Origin: JBAJNL01 sp036881885
GTDB taxonomy: Bacteria; Pseudomonadota; Alphaproteobacteria; Holosporales; Hepatobacteraceae
Assembly (NCBI GenBank): GCA_036881885.1
Contig: JBAJNL010000020.1
Coordinates: 1-26,051, forward strand
Length of the DNA: 26,051 bases
Reading direction: 5' to 3'
Shown: positions 8,279 to 16,360 of the stretch, in pieces
Layout: the number at the start of each line of letters is the position of its first letter
Position numbering within the stretch: the stretch's first letter is position 1
The notes under the pieces: generated by a model
Databases searched by the model: none
Seen by the model: the letters and a program-made list of their open reading frames with translations, nothing else
What the model was told of the DNA's origin: nothing
Position numbers and translations under genes: made by a program

Positions 8279-9000
8279 GTCATGCCTCATTGGCTGCAGC
8301 GAACGCCTTGCTGCCCTGGCGGTGTGAGGGCTGTGGTGTGATAACCCAAACCCGTGGTGTGTGTGGCAGCTGTTTTAGTCAACTTGCGTTGATAACCCAA
8401 GAAAGCTGTGTGTCGTGTGGCTTGCCTTTTGAAGTTTCAATGGCTAAGAGGGCCCAGTGTCTGCGTTGTCAAAAAGCGCCCCAGTTGCTTAAACAGCTTA
8501 AGGCTGTTTTTGTTTACAATGCTAAAAGTCGCCTTATGATTTTGCGCTTTAAGCATCATCGCTCTTTTGCGCTTTTGCCTTTTTTTGTGCATTTGTTATG
8601 TCAGCGCGCGCAAACAATGCTAAAAAAAATCGACCTGATTGCGCCCGTGCCGCTACACTGGACACGACTTTTAAAAAGGCGCTTTAACCAATCAGGCCTT
8701 CTTGCAGATCAGCTGGCGAAGAAAACGTCCAAACCCTCTGCGCCTGCTTTGTTAAAACGTGTGGTGCGTACACCCTCGCAAGGTATGCTAACGCTGAAAG
8801 AGCGTCATCACAACGTGAAAAATGCCTTTGCGATCCACAAGCGCTACAAGGCTTGTGTGCCAGAAAAGCGTGTGCTTTTAGTGGATGACGTCTGCACCAC
8901 AGGCGCAACGCTGAATGCGTGTGCCAAAACGCTGCTTAAACAGGGTGCAAAAGAAGTTTACGGCTTAACGTTAGCGCGCGTGCCGCTTAAGGTGTTTTAA
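8254..9000 (+). CDS. comF: ComF family phosphoribosyltransferase-like protein
   Basis: A 248-residue ComF-family protein. The N-terminal part has two zinc-ribbon-like cysteine groups: CEGC (24-27) with CGSC (37-40), and CVSC (52-55) with CLRC (69-72). The C-terminal part carries the phosphoribosyltransferase signature VLLVDDVCTTGATL (207-220) and the ComF element RRFNQSGLLADQLAK. ComF is needed for handling incoming single-stranded DNA in natural transformation in some bacteria; in many others its role is unknown. It overlaps folD by 25 bases. Its stop overlaps the stop of the convergent murG. The secretion/pilus-like genes upstream on the same strand make a DNA-uptake link conceivable but unproven. 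Confidence 0.92.
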   Translation: MQTLFSLVGHASLAAANALLPWRCEGCGVITQTRGVCGSCFSQLALITQESCVSCGLPFEVSMAKRAQCLRCQKAPQLLKQLKAVFVYNAKSRLMILRFKHHRSFALLPFFVHLLCQRAQTMLKKIDLIAPVPLHWTRLLKRRFNQSGLLADQLAKKTSKPSAPALLKRVVRTPSQGMLTLKERHHNVKNAFAIHKRYKACVPEKRVLLVDDVCTTGATLNACAKTLLKQGAKEVYGLTLARVPLKVF

Positions 9001-10085
9001 TCTGAGGCGGGAAGCAAAGAGAGCAACACCTTCAAAAGGACACTTGTGGCATTGCCGGGGGTGAGTTTTTGAATGTGACGTGCTTTGGATTCTAGCATTT
9101 GGGGTGCCTCAAGGCATTGCGTTAAGAAGTGTGCCAAAAAAGAGGGCGTCAGCTTGCTTTGTGCTTGCATCCAGCCACCGTCTTCCAAAACCACATGTTC
9201 GGCATTGACTTTTTGATGCTGGTCCGCTGCATAGGGGTAGGGAATCAAAAGTGCGGGTCTTCCAACGGTGGCCAGCTCGCCAAGGGTCGAGGTGCCTGCG
9301 CGCGAGATCACAAGGTGCGCTTCTTTTAACACTTTGGGAACGTCTTGGATAAACGTCTCTAGTACAACGGTTGCATGTGTTTTTTTGTAAGCTTCTTTTG
9401 TATCATCAAGATATTCTGGGCGGCACTGTTGTGTGATGTGTATGTTTTTTTGTACATCTTTTTCAAGCAGTTGAATAGATTTTGGTATAAGTTGGCTAAA
9501 AATAGCCGCTCCTTGGCTGCCACCTAACACGAAGAGGCGAACCGGGTCCTTGGGCAGGCGTTTGGGGTAAGGGGCGCGCTTAAAGGTGGGGCGTGTTAAA
9601 AAGCCCACCCATTGTCCTGATTTTTTAAGGCCTTTTGTGTGTGCAAAGCCCAGTGTTATTTTTTGCACAAAGGGGCTGAGCAGCTTGTTGACCCGCCCCA
9701 GCACAGCATCAGCTTGATAAATGGCTGACGGAAAGCGCTTGACAAAGGCCCACACCACTGGCCAAAACGACACAAAGCCACCAAAGCCCACCACAATGTC
9801 TGGTCGACATTTTTTGATCAAACGAGGCACTTTGGTGCTTTCGGCAAGGAAAAACATGAACGCTTTAAGGCGTGCGCTAAGGGGACCATCAAAGTGTGTA
9901 GCCTTTAGAACAAAGATGTGGTCGAACCTGTCTTTGTCTTGCTCTGTTAGAAAAGCAAGGCCACGTTTGTCTGTGATAAGCGAGGTTGAATGGCCTTCCT
10001 TTTGCGCGCACGCAGCTAACGCGGTGGCTGGAAAGATGTGTCCGCCGGTGCCGCCAGCTGCTAACAGCAGGTGTTTTTCGCTCAT
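8997..10085 (-). CDS. murG: UDP-GlcNAc:undecaprenyl-PP-MurNAc-pentapeptide transferase
   Basis: MurG (362 residues) adds GlcNAc to lipid I to make lipid II on the inner face of the membrane. Signatures: LLLAAGGTGGHIFPATALAA at the N-terminus (GGTGGH at 11-16), FVLGGSQGAAIFS at the start of the second Rossmann domain, and VISRAGTSTLGELATVGRPA with the following PYPYAADQHQ for donor binding. ATG 10085 overlaps the stop of the upstream gene as ATGA, so translation is probably coupled. It is away from the usual division/cell-wall cluster: no ftsW, murC or murB is beside it. Undecaprenyl recycling is covered by uppP elsewhere in the window. Confidence 0.96.
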   Translation of the reverse strand: MSEKHLLLAAGGTGGHIFPATALAACAQKEGHSTSLITDKRGLAFLTEQDKDRFDHIFVLKATHFDGPLSARLKAFMFFLAESTKVPRLIKKCRPDIVVGFGGFVSFWPVVWAFVKRFPSAIYQADAVLGRVNKLLSPFVQKITLGFAHTKGLKKSGQWVGFLTRPTFKRAPYPKRLPKDPVRLFVLGGSQGAAIFSQLIPKSIQLLEKDVQKNIHITQQCRPEYLDDTKEAYKKTHATVVLETFIQDVPKVLKEAHLVISRAGTSTLGELATVGRPALLIPYPYAADQHQKVNAEHVVLEDGGWMQAQSKLTPSFLAHFLTQCLEAPQMLESKARHIQKLTPGNATSVLLKVLLSLLPASD

Positions 10086-11098
10086 AGGGCCTGGGCCTTT
10101 TTTTTTCTGTGCTCAACGTTTAAAAAGCAAAGGATATCGTTTTCGTCAATGTTTAACCGTTGCAAGGTTTCTTTAAGAAAGTGTTTTTTAACGGCAACGG
10201 GTGCCTTGCAAAGAACGGGATAGCGCGCTTGATAGTATAAAAGGCTGTCAAGTGGCACCAAAGCTGACTCAATGGCCCCTGATGGTGTTAATCGTTGGAC
10301 AAGCTTAAAAACACGCTTGGGGTTTTGGTCAATATAGGTGCTGACTTTTTTGTTTAAAGTGACCTCTTTGATTTCATGAAGGCGGTTAACAATTTTGTAT
10401 TCTGATAGATCATCTTGCATGTATTTTAAGGCCGTTTTGGCTTCTTGACGGCACTTTGATTCGCTTAGTACAAGATAAGCATTTTGGGGGGCAAAGAAAA
10501 TGCCATCAAGGCCCTGTCCTGATTTGTTTTGACCATTTTCTTTCGAAAAATCACACAAAAGAAAAAGCAAATCGGTCACCCGCTCCCCCAAAAAACCGCG
10601 CTCTTGTCGGTTAGATTGTGCATCAAAGCTTAAGGTGGCCAGCGAGCGTTTTTCGCGCCGCCCCTCTTTGTGTACAAAAATCTCAAGGTTTGCAGCTTTA
10701 TGTACCCGTGGGCGGATGGTTTGTGCCAGTTGTTCAAAGCCATCAGTGGGCACTTTAAAGGGCGTGCACTTCTGGTGTGTGCCAATGGAGCCAAACGTTT
10801 GCAGAACTGTGGTTTGGGGGTTGAAAGCTGCGTTTAATGAAACTTGGCCTTCAAAAGAGACTTTAAACGTTTCATCCTCAAAAGCAATGCGCTGGGTAGC
10901 ACGCTTAGAGGGTAAGGGCACATAATGAATGGTTTTTAAAACTTGTTTGCTTGTGTCAAAAAAAAGGATGCGTACGCCTTGCTTGCCCTCACCTTTAAAC
11001 GCAAACGGTGTGATGTCGATAAACAGCAACGATAAGCAAAGGGGTATAAAACTGAAGTAAACAGTGATAAAAGAAAGCCACATAAACAAAAAATGCAC
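10082..11098 (-). CDS. Membrane-anchored protein with PD-(D/E)xK nuclease signature, function unknown
   Basis: Not recognised as a named family. With GTG 11098 as start (AAGG eight bases upstream) it has 338 residues; ATG 11083 is an alternative. A strongly hydrophobic N-terminal segment (about 3-30) suggests one membrane anchor or a signal sequence. The middle region, about residues 50-170, is mixed beta-like sequence. Residues 170-230 show the order of a restriction-endonuclease fold: GER (Glu 172), GLDGIFF (Asp 198), YLVLSESK (Glu 213, Lys 215), then Gln 228 in KYMQDD. The spacing E-x25-D-x14-E-x-K is right for that fold and resembles REase-type toxin or repair domains. It precedes murG with an ATGA overlap. 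Nuclease activity is inferred from the motif only. Confidence 0.6.
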   Translation of the reverse strand: MHFLFMWLSFITVYFSFIPLCLSLLFIDITPFAFKGEGKQGVRILFFDTSKQVLKTIHYVPLPSKRATQRIAFEDETFKVSFEGQVSLNAAFNPQTTVLQTFGSIGTHQKCTPFKVPTDGFEQLAQTIRPRVHKAANLEIFVHKEGRREKRSLATLSFDAQSNRQERGFLGERVTDLLFLLCDFSKENGQNKSGQGLDGIFFAPQNAYLVLSESKCRQEAKTALKYMQDDLSEYKIVNRLHEIKEVTLNKKVSTYIDQNPKRVFKLVQRLTPSGAIESALVPLDSLLYYQARYPVLCKAPVAVKKHFLKETLQRLNIDENDILCFLNVEHRKKKAQAL

Positions 11099-11132
11099 CG
11101 TCGTTACCTTAGCGTCAATTAGGCCAGATACT

Positions 11133-12002
11133 ATGCAGAATGCCAATCAAAAAAAGTGCGTGCCTGTGCTGTTCATTACAGGCTTGTCTGGTGCCGGGCG
11201 CTCTTCTGTTTTAAACATTCTTGAAGACTTGGGTTACACCACCATTGACAATCTGCCGATGCATCTGGCGTCTCAAGTGGTTTGCAAGCAAGAAGCTGAC
11301 GCTGCGCCTTTGGCGCTTAGCATTGACATGCGCTCGCAAGGATTTACATCAAAGGGGCTGCTTGCTTTGATGCAAGGCGTTAAAGAAAATGGCCAGTCTT
11401 GTGCGTTGGTTTTTTTGGACAGCGATAACACCATTATTGAAAGGCGTTATCTTGAAACCCGGCGTGTGCATCCTTTGGGGCATGCCCTTTCTTTGCAAGA
11501 TTTGGTCGAAAAAGAAAGAAAGCTTTTAAGGCCGCTTAGAAAGCAAGCTGATCATGTGATTGATACATCCCTTTTAACGCCTTTAGAGCTTAAGGGGCTG
11601 GTGCGCCAGCTGTTTTCGTTTAGCCACCAGCGTGCTTTAACCATAGATGTTGTCTCGTTTGCGTTTAAAAAAGGCGTGCCGCGAGAAGCCAATTTTGTTT
11701 TTGACATGCGTTTTTTAAAAAACCCTTTTTATGAAGAGGCGCTTAAACAGCTAACGGGTCAAGATGCACGCGTGCGTGACTATGTTGCACAGCTTCCTTT
11801 ATTTCAACTGTTTAAAGCTAATTTGCAAACGATGCTTAAAAGCCTTGTAAAGGCTGTTGAGCTTGAAGGCAGGGGTCTTTTTGTGATTGCCTTTGGGTGC
11901 TCGGGCGGGCAGCATCGCTCGGTGGTGATGGCAGAAGAATGTTGCGCATGGCTTTTAAAAGAGGGGTTTAAGGCGCGTCTTTCACATCGTGAGTTGCAAT
12001 AA
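11133..12002 (+). CDS. rapZ: RapZ/YvcJ family nucleotide-binding protein
   Basis: A 289-residue RapZ-family P-loop protein. Signatures: FITGLSGAGRSSVLNILEDLG (Walker A within residues 17-25), TIDNLP, DMRFLKNPFYEEAL, LTGQDARVRDYV and FGCSGGQHRSV near the C-terminus. In enterobacteria RapZ is an RNase adaptor controlling amino-sugar synthesis through small RNAs; in other groups it binds nucleotides with a less clear role, and in alphaproteobacteria it is often near PTS genes, none of which is here. ATG 11133 aligns with the family start and has AGG about ten bases upstream. Its start lies only about 34 bases from the divergent nuclease-like gene, so each promoter probably sits inside the other gene. 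Confidence 0.93.
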   Translation: MQNANQKKCVPVLFITGLSGAGRSSVLNILEDLGYTTIDNLPMHLASQVVCKQEADAAPLALSIDMRSQGFTSKGLLALMQGVKENGQSCALVFLDSDNTIIERRYLETRRVHPLGHALSLQDLVEKERKLLRPLRKQADHVIDTSLLTPLELKGLVRQLFSFSHQRALTIDVVSFAFKKGVPREANFVFDMRFLKNPFYEEALKQLTGQDARVRDYVAQLPLFQLFKANLQTMLKSLVKAVELEGRGLFVIAFGCSGGQHRSVVMAEECCAWLLKEGFKARLSHRELQ

Positions 12003-12089
12003 AGGCACGCTGCATGCATAGGCTGTGTTCGCATTCTTTCGTAAAAGGTTGACGGTGCGTGTTTTGTCAAAAAGGTGGGTGGTTGTGTG

Positions 12090-13262
12090 ATGGTTAAAAG
12101 TGATGCCACGCCCGTTATTTTGGATGCCAAACGCACCCCGCACGGTGCTTTTTTGGGGACGCTTTCCGCTTTTAGTGCCACTGACCTTGCGGGCCTTCTT
12201 TTAAAAAATTGCCTTTCACGGCCAGCCTTTTCTGCAAACCAGGTGAGTGGTCTTTTGATGGGGTGTGTCTTAAGCGCAGGCTTAGGGCAGGCACCGGCAC
12301 GTCAAGTTGTTTTAAAGGGCGGGCTTTTAGATACAACACCTGCAGTGCTTTTAAATAAAGTGTGTGGCTCGGGCATGATGGCCATTATCCATGGTTGTCT
12401 TCAGTTGCTAGAAAATGGCAAACAAATTCTTTTAACAGGCGGTATGGAAAGCATGTCGCGTGCGCCTTACATGGCATCTGCCCGCACAGGGTACAAATTT
12501 GGTCACCAGCCCTTTGTGGATCATATGTTGTATGATGGGCTTGAGGATGCGCAAAGTAAGCGTGCTATGGGCTTCTTTGCCGAGGACCTCGCAGCGTCAG
12601 AAAAGCTGTCTCGCAAAGCACAAGACCATTATGCGCGGCAAAGCCTAGAGCGTTTGCTGGCGGCAGATAAAGCAGAGCTTTTTGCAGATGAAAAAGTGTC
12701 TCTGACTTTAAAAAAGCAAACAGTCACGCATGACGAGCCGATAGAGCGCATTAACCTTGATAAAATTGAAACCCTCAAGCCTGCTTTTCAAGAACAGGGT
12801 TCTATCACGGCAGCAAGTGCCAGTGCGTTGGCCGATGGTGCCTCCATCCTTTCGTTAAGCTCGTATGCTTTTGCCACAAAAAAGGGGTTGCCGACGCGTG
12901 CCTTTATTCGGGGTTGGGCATCTTTTTCAACAGTGCCTAAACATTTTACGCTTGCGCCTGTGGGGGCGGTTGAAAAGTTGCTCAAAAAACTGGCCTGGCA
13001 AGCAAAAGATGTGGATTTGTGGGAGATCAACGAGGCCTTTGCCGTCGTGCCCATGGCTTTTATGCGCCTGCTTAAAGTGCCTTGTGACAAGGTGAATGTG
13101 TGGGGCGGCGCTTTAGGCCTTGGTCATCCTTTGGGTGCCAGCGGTGCGCGTGTCGTGGTCACTCTTTTGCACGCGCTTGAGGCAGCCAACCAAAAAAGAG
13201 GCATTGCAGCTGTGTGTATTGGGGGCGGTGAAGGACTAGCCCTTGCGCTTGAGCGCCCTTAA
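12090..13262 (+). CDS. Acetyl-CoA C-acetyltransferase (thiolase)
   Basis: A 390-residue thiolase condensing two acetyl-CoA or cleaving acetoacetyl-CoA. The three catalytic elements are intact: nucleophilic Cys 92 in NKVCGSGMMA, His 346 in GLGHPLGASGAR, and Cys 376 in VCIGGGEGLAL, with WEINEAFAVVP between. The biosynthetic type (PhaA/AtoB) fits best by length and motifs, but degradative thiolases cannot be ruled out. ATG 12090 was chosen; GTG 12087 and GTG 12075 are in frame just upstream, with AAGG and GGTGGGTGG nearby. No phaB or fatty-acid degradation gene is adjacent. The stop overlaps that of convergent uppP by four bases. Confidence 0.93.
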   Translation: MVKSDATPVILDAKRTPHGAFLGTLSAFSATDLAGLLLKNCLSRPAFSANQVSGLLMGCVLSAGLGQAPARQVVLKGGLLDTTPAVLLNKVCGSGMMAIIHGCLQLLENGKQILLTGGMESMSRAPYMASARTGYKFGHQPFVDHMLYDGLEDAQSKRAMGFFAEDLAASEKLSRKAQDHYARQSLERLLAADKAELFADEKVSLTLKKQTVTHDEPIERINLDKIETLKPAFQEQGSITAASASALADGASILSLSSYAFATKKGLPTRAFIRGWASFSTVPKHFTLAPVGAVEKLLKKLAWQAKDVDLWEINEAFAVVPMAFMRLLKVPCDKVNVWGGALGLGHPLGASGARVVVTLLHALEAANQKRGIAAVCIGGGEGLALALERP

Positions 13263-14074
13263 AACCAGTTCCAAAAGTAAAGCCCCCCTAAAATCAACGT
13301 CCCTAAAAGAACGCGATAAAGGCCCAGAAAGCGTAAAAGCGCAGTGTTAAGGCTGCGCATTAAAAGGTGAATGACGCAAAAGCCAATCACAAAAGACACA
13401 AGCACTGCAAAGAAAATTAAAGAAATTTCTTCGAACGTTTGCAACCCTAAAAAGGCGCGTGCTTTTAAAACGGTGGCGCCTTTGAGTGTGGGAATGGCCA
13501 TCAGAAACGCAAAACGTATCGCGTCAGTGCGTTTATAGCGCATCAATCGCCCAAAGGTGATGGTAATGCCCGAGCGTGAAACGCCATGCACAAAAGCAAG
13601 GCATTGCATCACGCCCCATCCCCAAAAAGCCTGCCTTAGCGTGATGTTGCGTACAATAAAGCGCTGAGGCCTTAAATCGGCTGCCCACAAGAGGGCACCA
13701 AAGATGAGTGTGGTCCAGCCGATGACTTCAAGATTGTTAAAAACTTGGCGGCCAATGGTTTTTTCAATCAGCAGGCCAACGCACAGGGCAGGCAGTGTGG
13801 CCATCAGCAGCGTTAAAAACAAACGCCCTTCTTGTGTGAGGCGCCCCCTTAAAATATGGAAAAAACCCTTGATCAGTCTTAGAACATCCGTCCAAAAGTA
13901 GGTTAGAAGCACCAAAAGGCTGCCAAGATGGACGGCTGTCTCAAAAAGCGCACTAGGTGGTGTGATGGTGACCAGCTTTTGAAATAAAGCCAGGTGCGCG
14001 GACGAGCTAATGGGCAAAAACTCACTGACGCCTTGAATAGCGGCGTACCAAAAAGCTTGGGTCAAAGACATCAT
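13259..14074 (-). CDS. uppP: Undecaprenyl-diphosphatase
   Basis: UppP/BacA (271 residues) is a polytopic membrane enzyme that dephosphorylates undecaprenyl pyrophosphate so that the lipid carrier can be reused for peptidoglycan and other envelope polymers. The two active-site motifs are present: QGVSEFLPISSSAHL (Glu 18, Ser 23-25, His 27) and HGVSRSGITI (Arg 167). About eight hydrophobic segments are seen. Two consecutive ATG codons (14074 and 14071) are possible starts. The gene is divergent from the gst-like gene with a 73-base gap. Overexpression of this family is known to confer bacitracin resistance in other species. Confidence 0.96.
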   Translation of the reverse strand: MMSLTQAFWYAAIQGVSEFLPISSSAHLALFQKLVTITPPSALFETAVHLGSLLVLLTYFWTDVLRLIKGFFHILRGRLTQEGRLFLTLLMATLPALCVGLLIEKTIGRQVFNNLEVIGWTTLIFGALLWAADLRPQRFIVRNITLRQAFWGWGVMQCLAFVHGVSRSGITITFGRLMRYKRTDAIRFAFLMAIPTLKGATVLKARAFLGLQTFEEISLIFFAVLVSFVIGFCVIHLLMRSLNTALLRFLGLYRVLLGTLILGGLYFWNWF

Positions 14075-14095
14075 GGGCGTAGACTTTAAAAGACT

Positions 14096-14123
14096 TTCAC
14101 ACTCTCGCTCTTTTTTATATGAT
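14096..14123 (+). promoter_or_regulatory. Putative sigma70 promoter for the gst-yraN-dolP-rnhA-rluC run
   Basis: TTCACA (14096-14101) and TATGAT (14118-14123) are each one base off the sigma70 consensus, with a 16-base spacer, 24 bases before the ATG at 14148. No promoter-like sequence as good was seen for the genes that follow closely, so it may serve the whole run. Confidence 0.5.
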
Positions 14124-14147
14124 TTTCTTGTAAAAAACGAGTTTTTA

Positions 14148-14858
14148 ATGCACGTGCAAACAACAGATTTCTCTCAAACGGCTGCTATCAAAGAGCGTAC
14201 CCTTTTTTTTGCACCCCTTTGCCCTTTTTCACGGAAGATCCGCTTGGGTCTTTTAGAGAAAAAACTGACGTGGCAAGCCCTTGAAGAGCGCCCTTATGCC
14301 GGTTCAGAAAAACTCTATCAGGTTAATGCTGAAGGGTCGGTGCCCGTTTTGGTGGACGAGGGCAAAGCCATTATCAAAAGTTATGCCATCCAAGAATATC
14401 TTGAAGAGGCGTATCCTGAAGAGGGTTTACTGGGACAATCTTTAACCGAGCGCGCCGAGGTAAGGCGGCTTTTAACTTGGTTTGACGAAAAACTTTTTCA
14501 AAGCGTGACGCAGCGCGTTTTGTATGAAAAGGTGGTCAAACGCGGTTTGGGACGCGGTGAGCCCGATTCGATGGTGCTTAAAAAGGCCAGGCGGGCGCTT
14601 TATGACCACATGGATTATATTAGCTGGCTTTTTGATAGGCATAATTGGCTGGCAGGTCGCTTTTTGTCGTGGGCTGACTTGGCCGCTGCAGCCCAGCTTT
14701 CGTGTATCGACTATTTAGGTGATGTGCCGTGGGAGAAATACAAAAGCGCCAAGGCATGGTACATGCGTTTAAAATCCAGGCCGTCCTTTCGCCCCTTGCT
14801 TATGGAGTCCTTTGCGGGACTGGTTCCCAGTCGCCATTACCGTATGCTAGATTTTTAA
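14148..14858 (+). CDS. Glutathione S-transferase family protein
   Basis: A 236-residue protein with a GST-like layout. The N-terminal thioredoxin fold begins LFFAPLCPFSRKIRLGLLEK, with CPFS at 25-28 in the active-site position, and contains VPVLVDEGKAIIKSYAIQEYL, which matches the cis-Pro and glutathione-binding strand and helix. The C-terminal part is helical and includes WLAGRFLSWADLAAAAQL, the typical GST helix with a conserved Asp. Such proteins act in glutathione-dependent detoxification or in regulation (SspA/FzlA type); FzlA-like cell-division roles are known in alphaproteobacteria and cannot be excluded. ATG 14148 was chosen over the earlier ATG 14073 because the extra residues have no family similarity and would overlap uppP. 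Confidence 0.85.
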   Translation: MHVQTTDFSQTAAIKERTLFFAPLCPFSRKIRLGLLEKKLTWQALEERPYAGSEKLYQVNAEGSVPVLVDEGKAIIKSYAIQEYLEEAYPEEGLLGQSLTERAEVRRLLTWFDEKLFQSVTQRVLYEKVVKRGLGRGEPDSMVLKKARRALYDHMDYISWLFDRHNWLAGRFLSWADLAAAAQLSCIDYLGDVPWEKYKSAKAWYMRLKSRPSFRPLLMESFAGLVPSRHYRMLDF

Positions 14859-14902
14859 AAAACGTGTGTGCATCGTTTGCATAGAGAAGGGTGGGTCCAA
14901 CA

Positions 14903-15265
14903 ATGTTGCGTTCACGGCGTGGCTATCAAGCTTATCAAAAAGGCCTTTTGGCCGAGCGTTTTGCCGTGTGGTTACTGCGGCTCAAAGGCTATCGCATTTT
15001 GGCGTCTCGTTTCAAAACACCTGTGGGTGAGATTGATGTTTTAGCGTTTAAAGGGCGGTGTCTTGTGGCCGTTGAAGTCAAAGCCTATCGCAACAAAGCG
15101 CAAGCTTTTGACAGTGTAGCGAAATTTTCAAAAAGACGTTACGAGAAAGCATTGCTTTGTTACTTGACCCACAATCCTCAGTATGTATGCTGTGACTTAA
15201 GAATTGATGCAATTTTCTTTCAAGCATGGCACCTTCCGTATCACCTCAAAAATATTACGTTTTAG
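14903..15265 (+). CDS. yraN: YraN/UPF0102 family nuclease-like protein
   Basis: A 120-residue UPF0102 protein. It shows the nuclease-fold pattern: Glu 18 in GLLAERFAVWLL, GEIDVLAF (Asp 45), and VAVEVKAY (Glu 58, Lys 60), that is, E, D and ExK. The family is widespread and resembles Holliday-junction-resolvase folds; its function is not settled. ATG 14903 follows GGTGGG; GTG 14891 is in frame but has no room for a ribosome binding site. It overlaps the next gene by 40 bases. Pairing with a BON-domain lipoprotein gene is like the yraN/dolP neighbourhood of enterobacteria. Confidence 0.88.
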   Translation: MLRSRRGYQAYQKGLLAERFAVWLLRLKGYRILASRFKTPVGEIDVLAFKGRCLVAVEVKAYRNKAQAFDSVAKFSKRRYEKALLCYLTHNPQYVCCDLRIDAIFFQAWHLPYHLKNITF

Positions 15266-15903
15266 GTGGTCTTTGTCTCGCGTTGATCTTTTTGCCAGCT
15301 TGTGATCCTATGACGGCCACCATGGGCGCTGGTGCAGCGTTAACAGGGGCTGCAGCTGAAGAGCGTGGCGTTTCGGGTGTTTATGAGGACACCAAAATTC
15401 GCACGCGTATCAATTATAGATGGTTGCGTCAGGCCTCTATTTTGATGGATCGGCTGGCAATTTCTGTTCAAAACGGGCATGTTTTGTTGACAGGTGTGGT
15501 GGAAACGGCAGAGCTTAAAGAAAAAGCGGTGGCGTTGTTGCAAGATATTCCGGGTGTTGTGCGCGTGATTGATGAAATTCAAGTGGGTAACCCCGAGACG
15601 TTTTCGGATTACAGTCGCGACGCGTGGATTACCACAAAATTAAAAACAGCCCTTTTGTTTGATGGGCACGTGGCCTCGCGCAATTATAGCATTCGCACCG
15701 TTGGGCGTGTTGTGTATTTGATGGGTATGGCGCAAAACCCAGAAGAGCTAGATCGTGTGATGCAGCATGCCTCATCGACGCAAGGCGTCAAAAATGTGGT
15801 AAACTATACGCAGCAAAAGTCTCAGATTCAGCCCGTGGTCATTACAGATGACACCGTTGATGAGTTTGACAAAGAATACACGCCCGAGATGTTTGAAGGA
15901 TAG
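15226..15903 (+). CDS. dolP: BON-domain outer-membrane lipoprotein (DolP/OsmY-like)
   Basis: A 225-residue lipoprotein. The N-terminus has a hydrophobic segment ending in lipobox LPAC, so Cys 26 would be acylated after cleavage; the following DP (Asp at +2) would favour inner-membrane retention by E. coli rules, which may not apply here. Two BON domains follow (about 53-120 and 130-200), each with the VxLxGxV-type strand, for example HVLLTGVV and VVYLMGMA. DolP in E. coli binds anionic lipids and maintains outer-membrane integrity. The start lies inside the 3' end of yraN and the stop abuts rnhA directly. The symbol is by architecture and neighbourhood rather than by close identity. Confidence 0.85.
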   Translation: MAPSVSPQKYYVLGGLCLALIFLPACDPMTATMGAGAALTGAAAEERGVSGVYEDTKIRTRINYRWLRQASILMDRLAISVQNGHVLLTGVVETAELKEKAVALLQDIPGVVRVIDEIQVGNPETFSDYSRDAWITTKLKTALLFDGHVASRNYSIRTVGRVVYLMGMAQNPEELDRVMQHASSTQGVKNVVNYTQQKSQIQPVVITDDTVDEFDKEYTPEMFEG

Positions 15904-16350
15904 GTGGTTTTGGCGTTTAATATTTATACAGATGGTGCCTGTTTGGGGAACCCGGGCCCAGGTGGTTGGGGCGTTTTGATCGAGCAAGACGGCCAGAAAA
16001 AAGAGCTGTCAGGCAGTGTGCCCCTAACCACAAACAATCGTATGGAGCTGCTGGCTGTGATCGAGGCGCTGCGTTTTGTGAAACCGGTGGCGCCCGTAAC
16101 CGTTTATACAGATAGCCAGTATGTGAAAAATGGTATTACCGTTTGGATTCACAAATGGCAGGCGCAAGGATGGAAAACGGCGCAAAAAAAGCCCGTTAAA
16201 AATCAAGATTTGTGGCAAGACTTACTGAATGAGGTGAAGCGCCATCGCGTGATATGGCAGTGGGTGAAGGGCCATAGCGGTCATGCTCAAAATGAGCATG
16301 CTGATTTTTTAGCCACAAAGGCGGCCAAGGCACAAAGCCTGATCTCTTGA
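15904..16350 (+). CDS. rnhA: Ribonuclease HI
   Basis: RNase HI (148 residues) cuts the RNA strand of RNA-DNA hybrids. Catalytic residues fall at the same numbers as in E. coli: Asp 10 (YTDGACLGNPGPGGW), Glu 48 (NNRMELL), Asp 70 (YTDSQYV), His 124 (KGHSGH) and Asp 134 (NEHAD). The GTG start at 15904 follows the previous stop immediately, with GAAGGA upstream, so translation is probably coupled to the lipoprotein gene. rluC begins ten bases later. Confidence 0.97.
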   Translation: MVLAFNIYTDGACLGNPGPGGWGVLIEQDGQKKELSGSVPLTTNNRMELLAVIEALRFVKPVAPVTVYTDSQYVKNGITVWIHKWQAQGWKTAQKKPVKNQDLWQDLLNEVKRHRVIWQWVKGHSGHAQNEHADFLATKAAKAQSLIS

Positions 16351-16360
16351 GTCAATCAAA

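Noticed and set aside
14073..14147. Earlier ATG for the GST-like gene
   Set aside because: The extra 25 residues show no similarity to GST N-termini, would overlap the uppP start, and contain the likely -35 and -10 hexamers.
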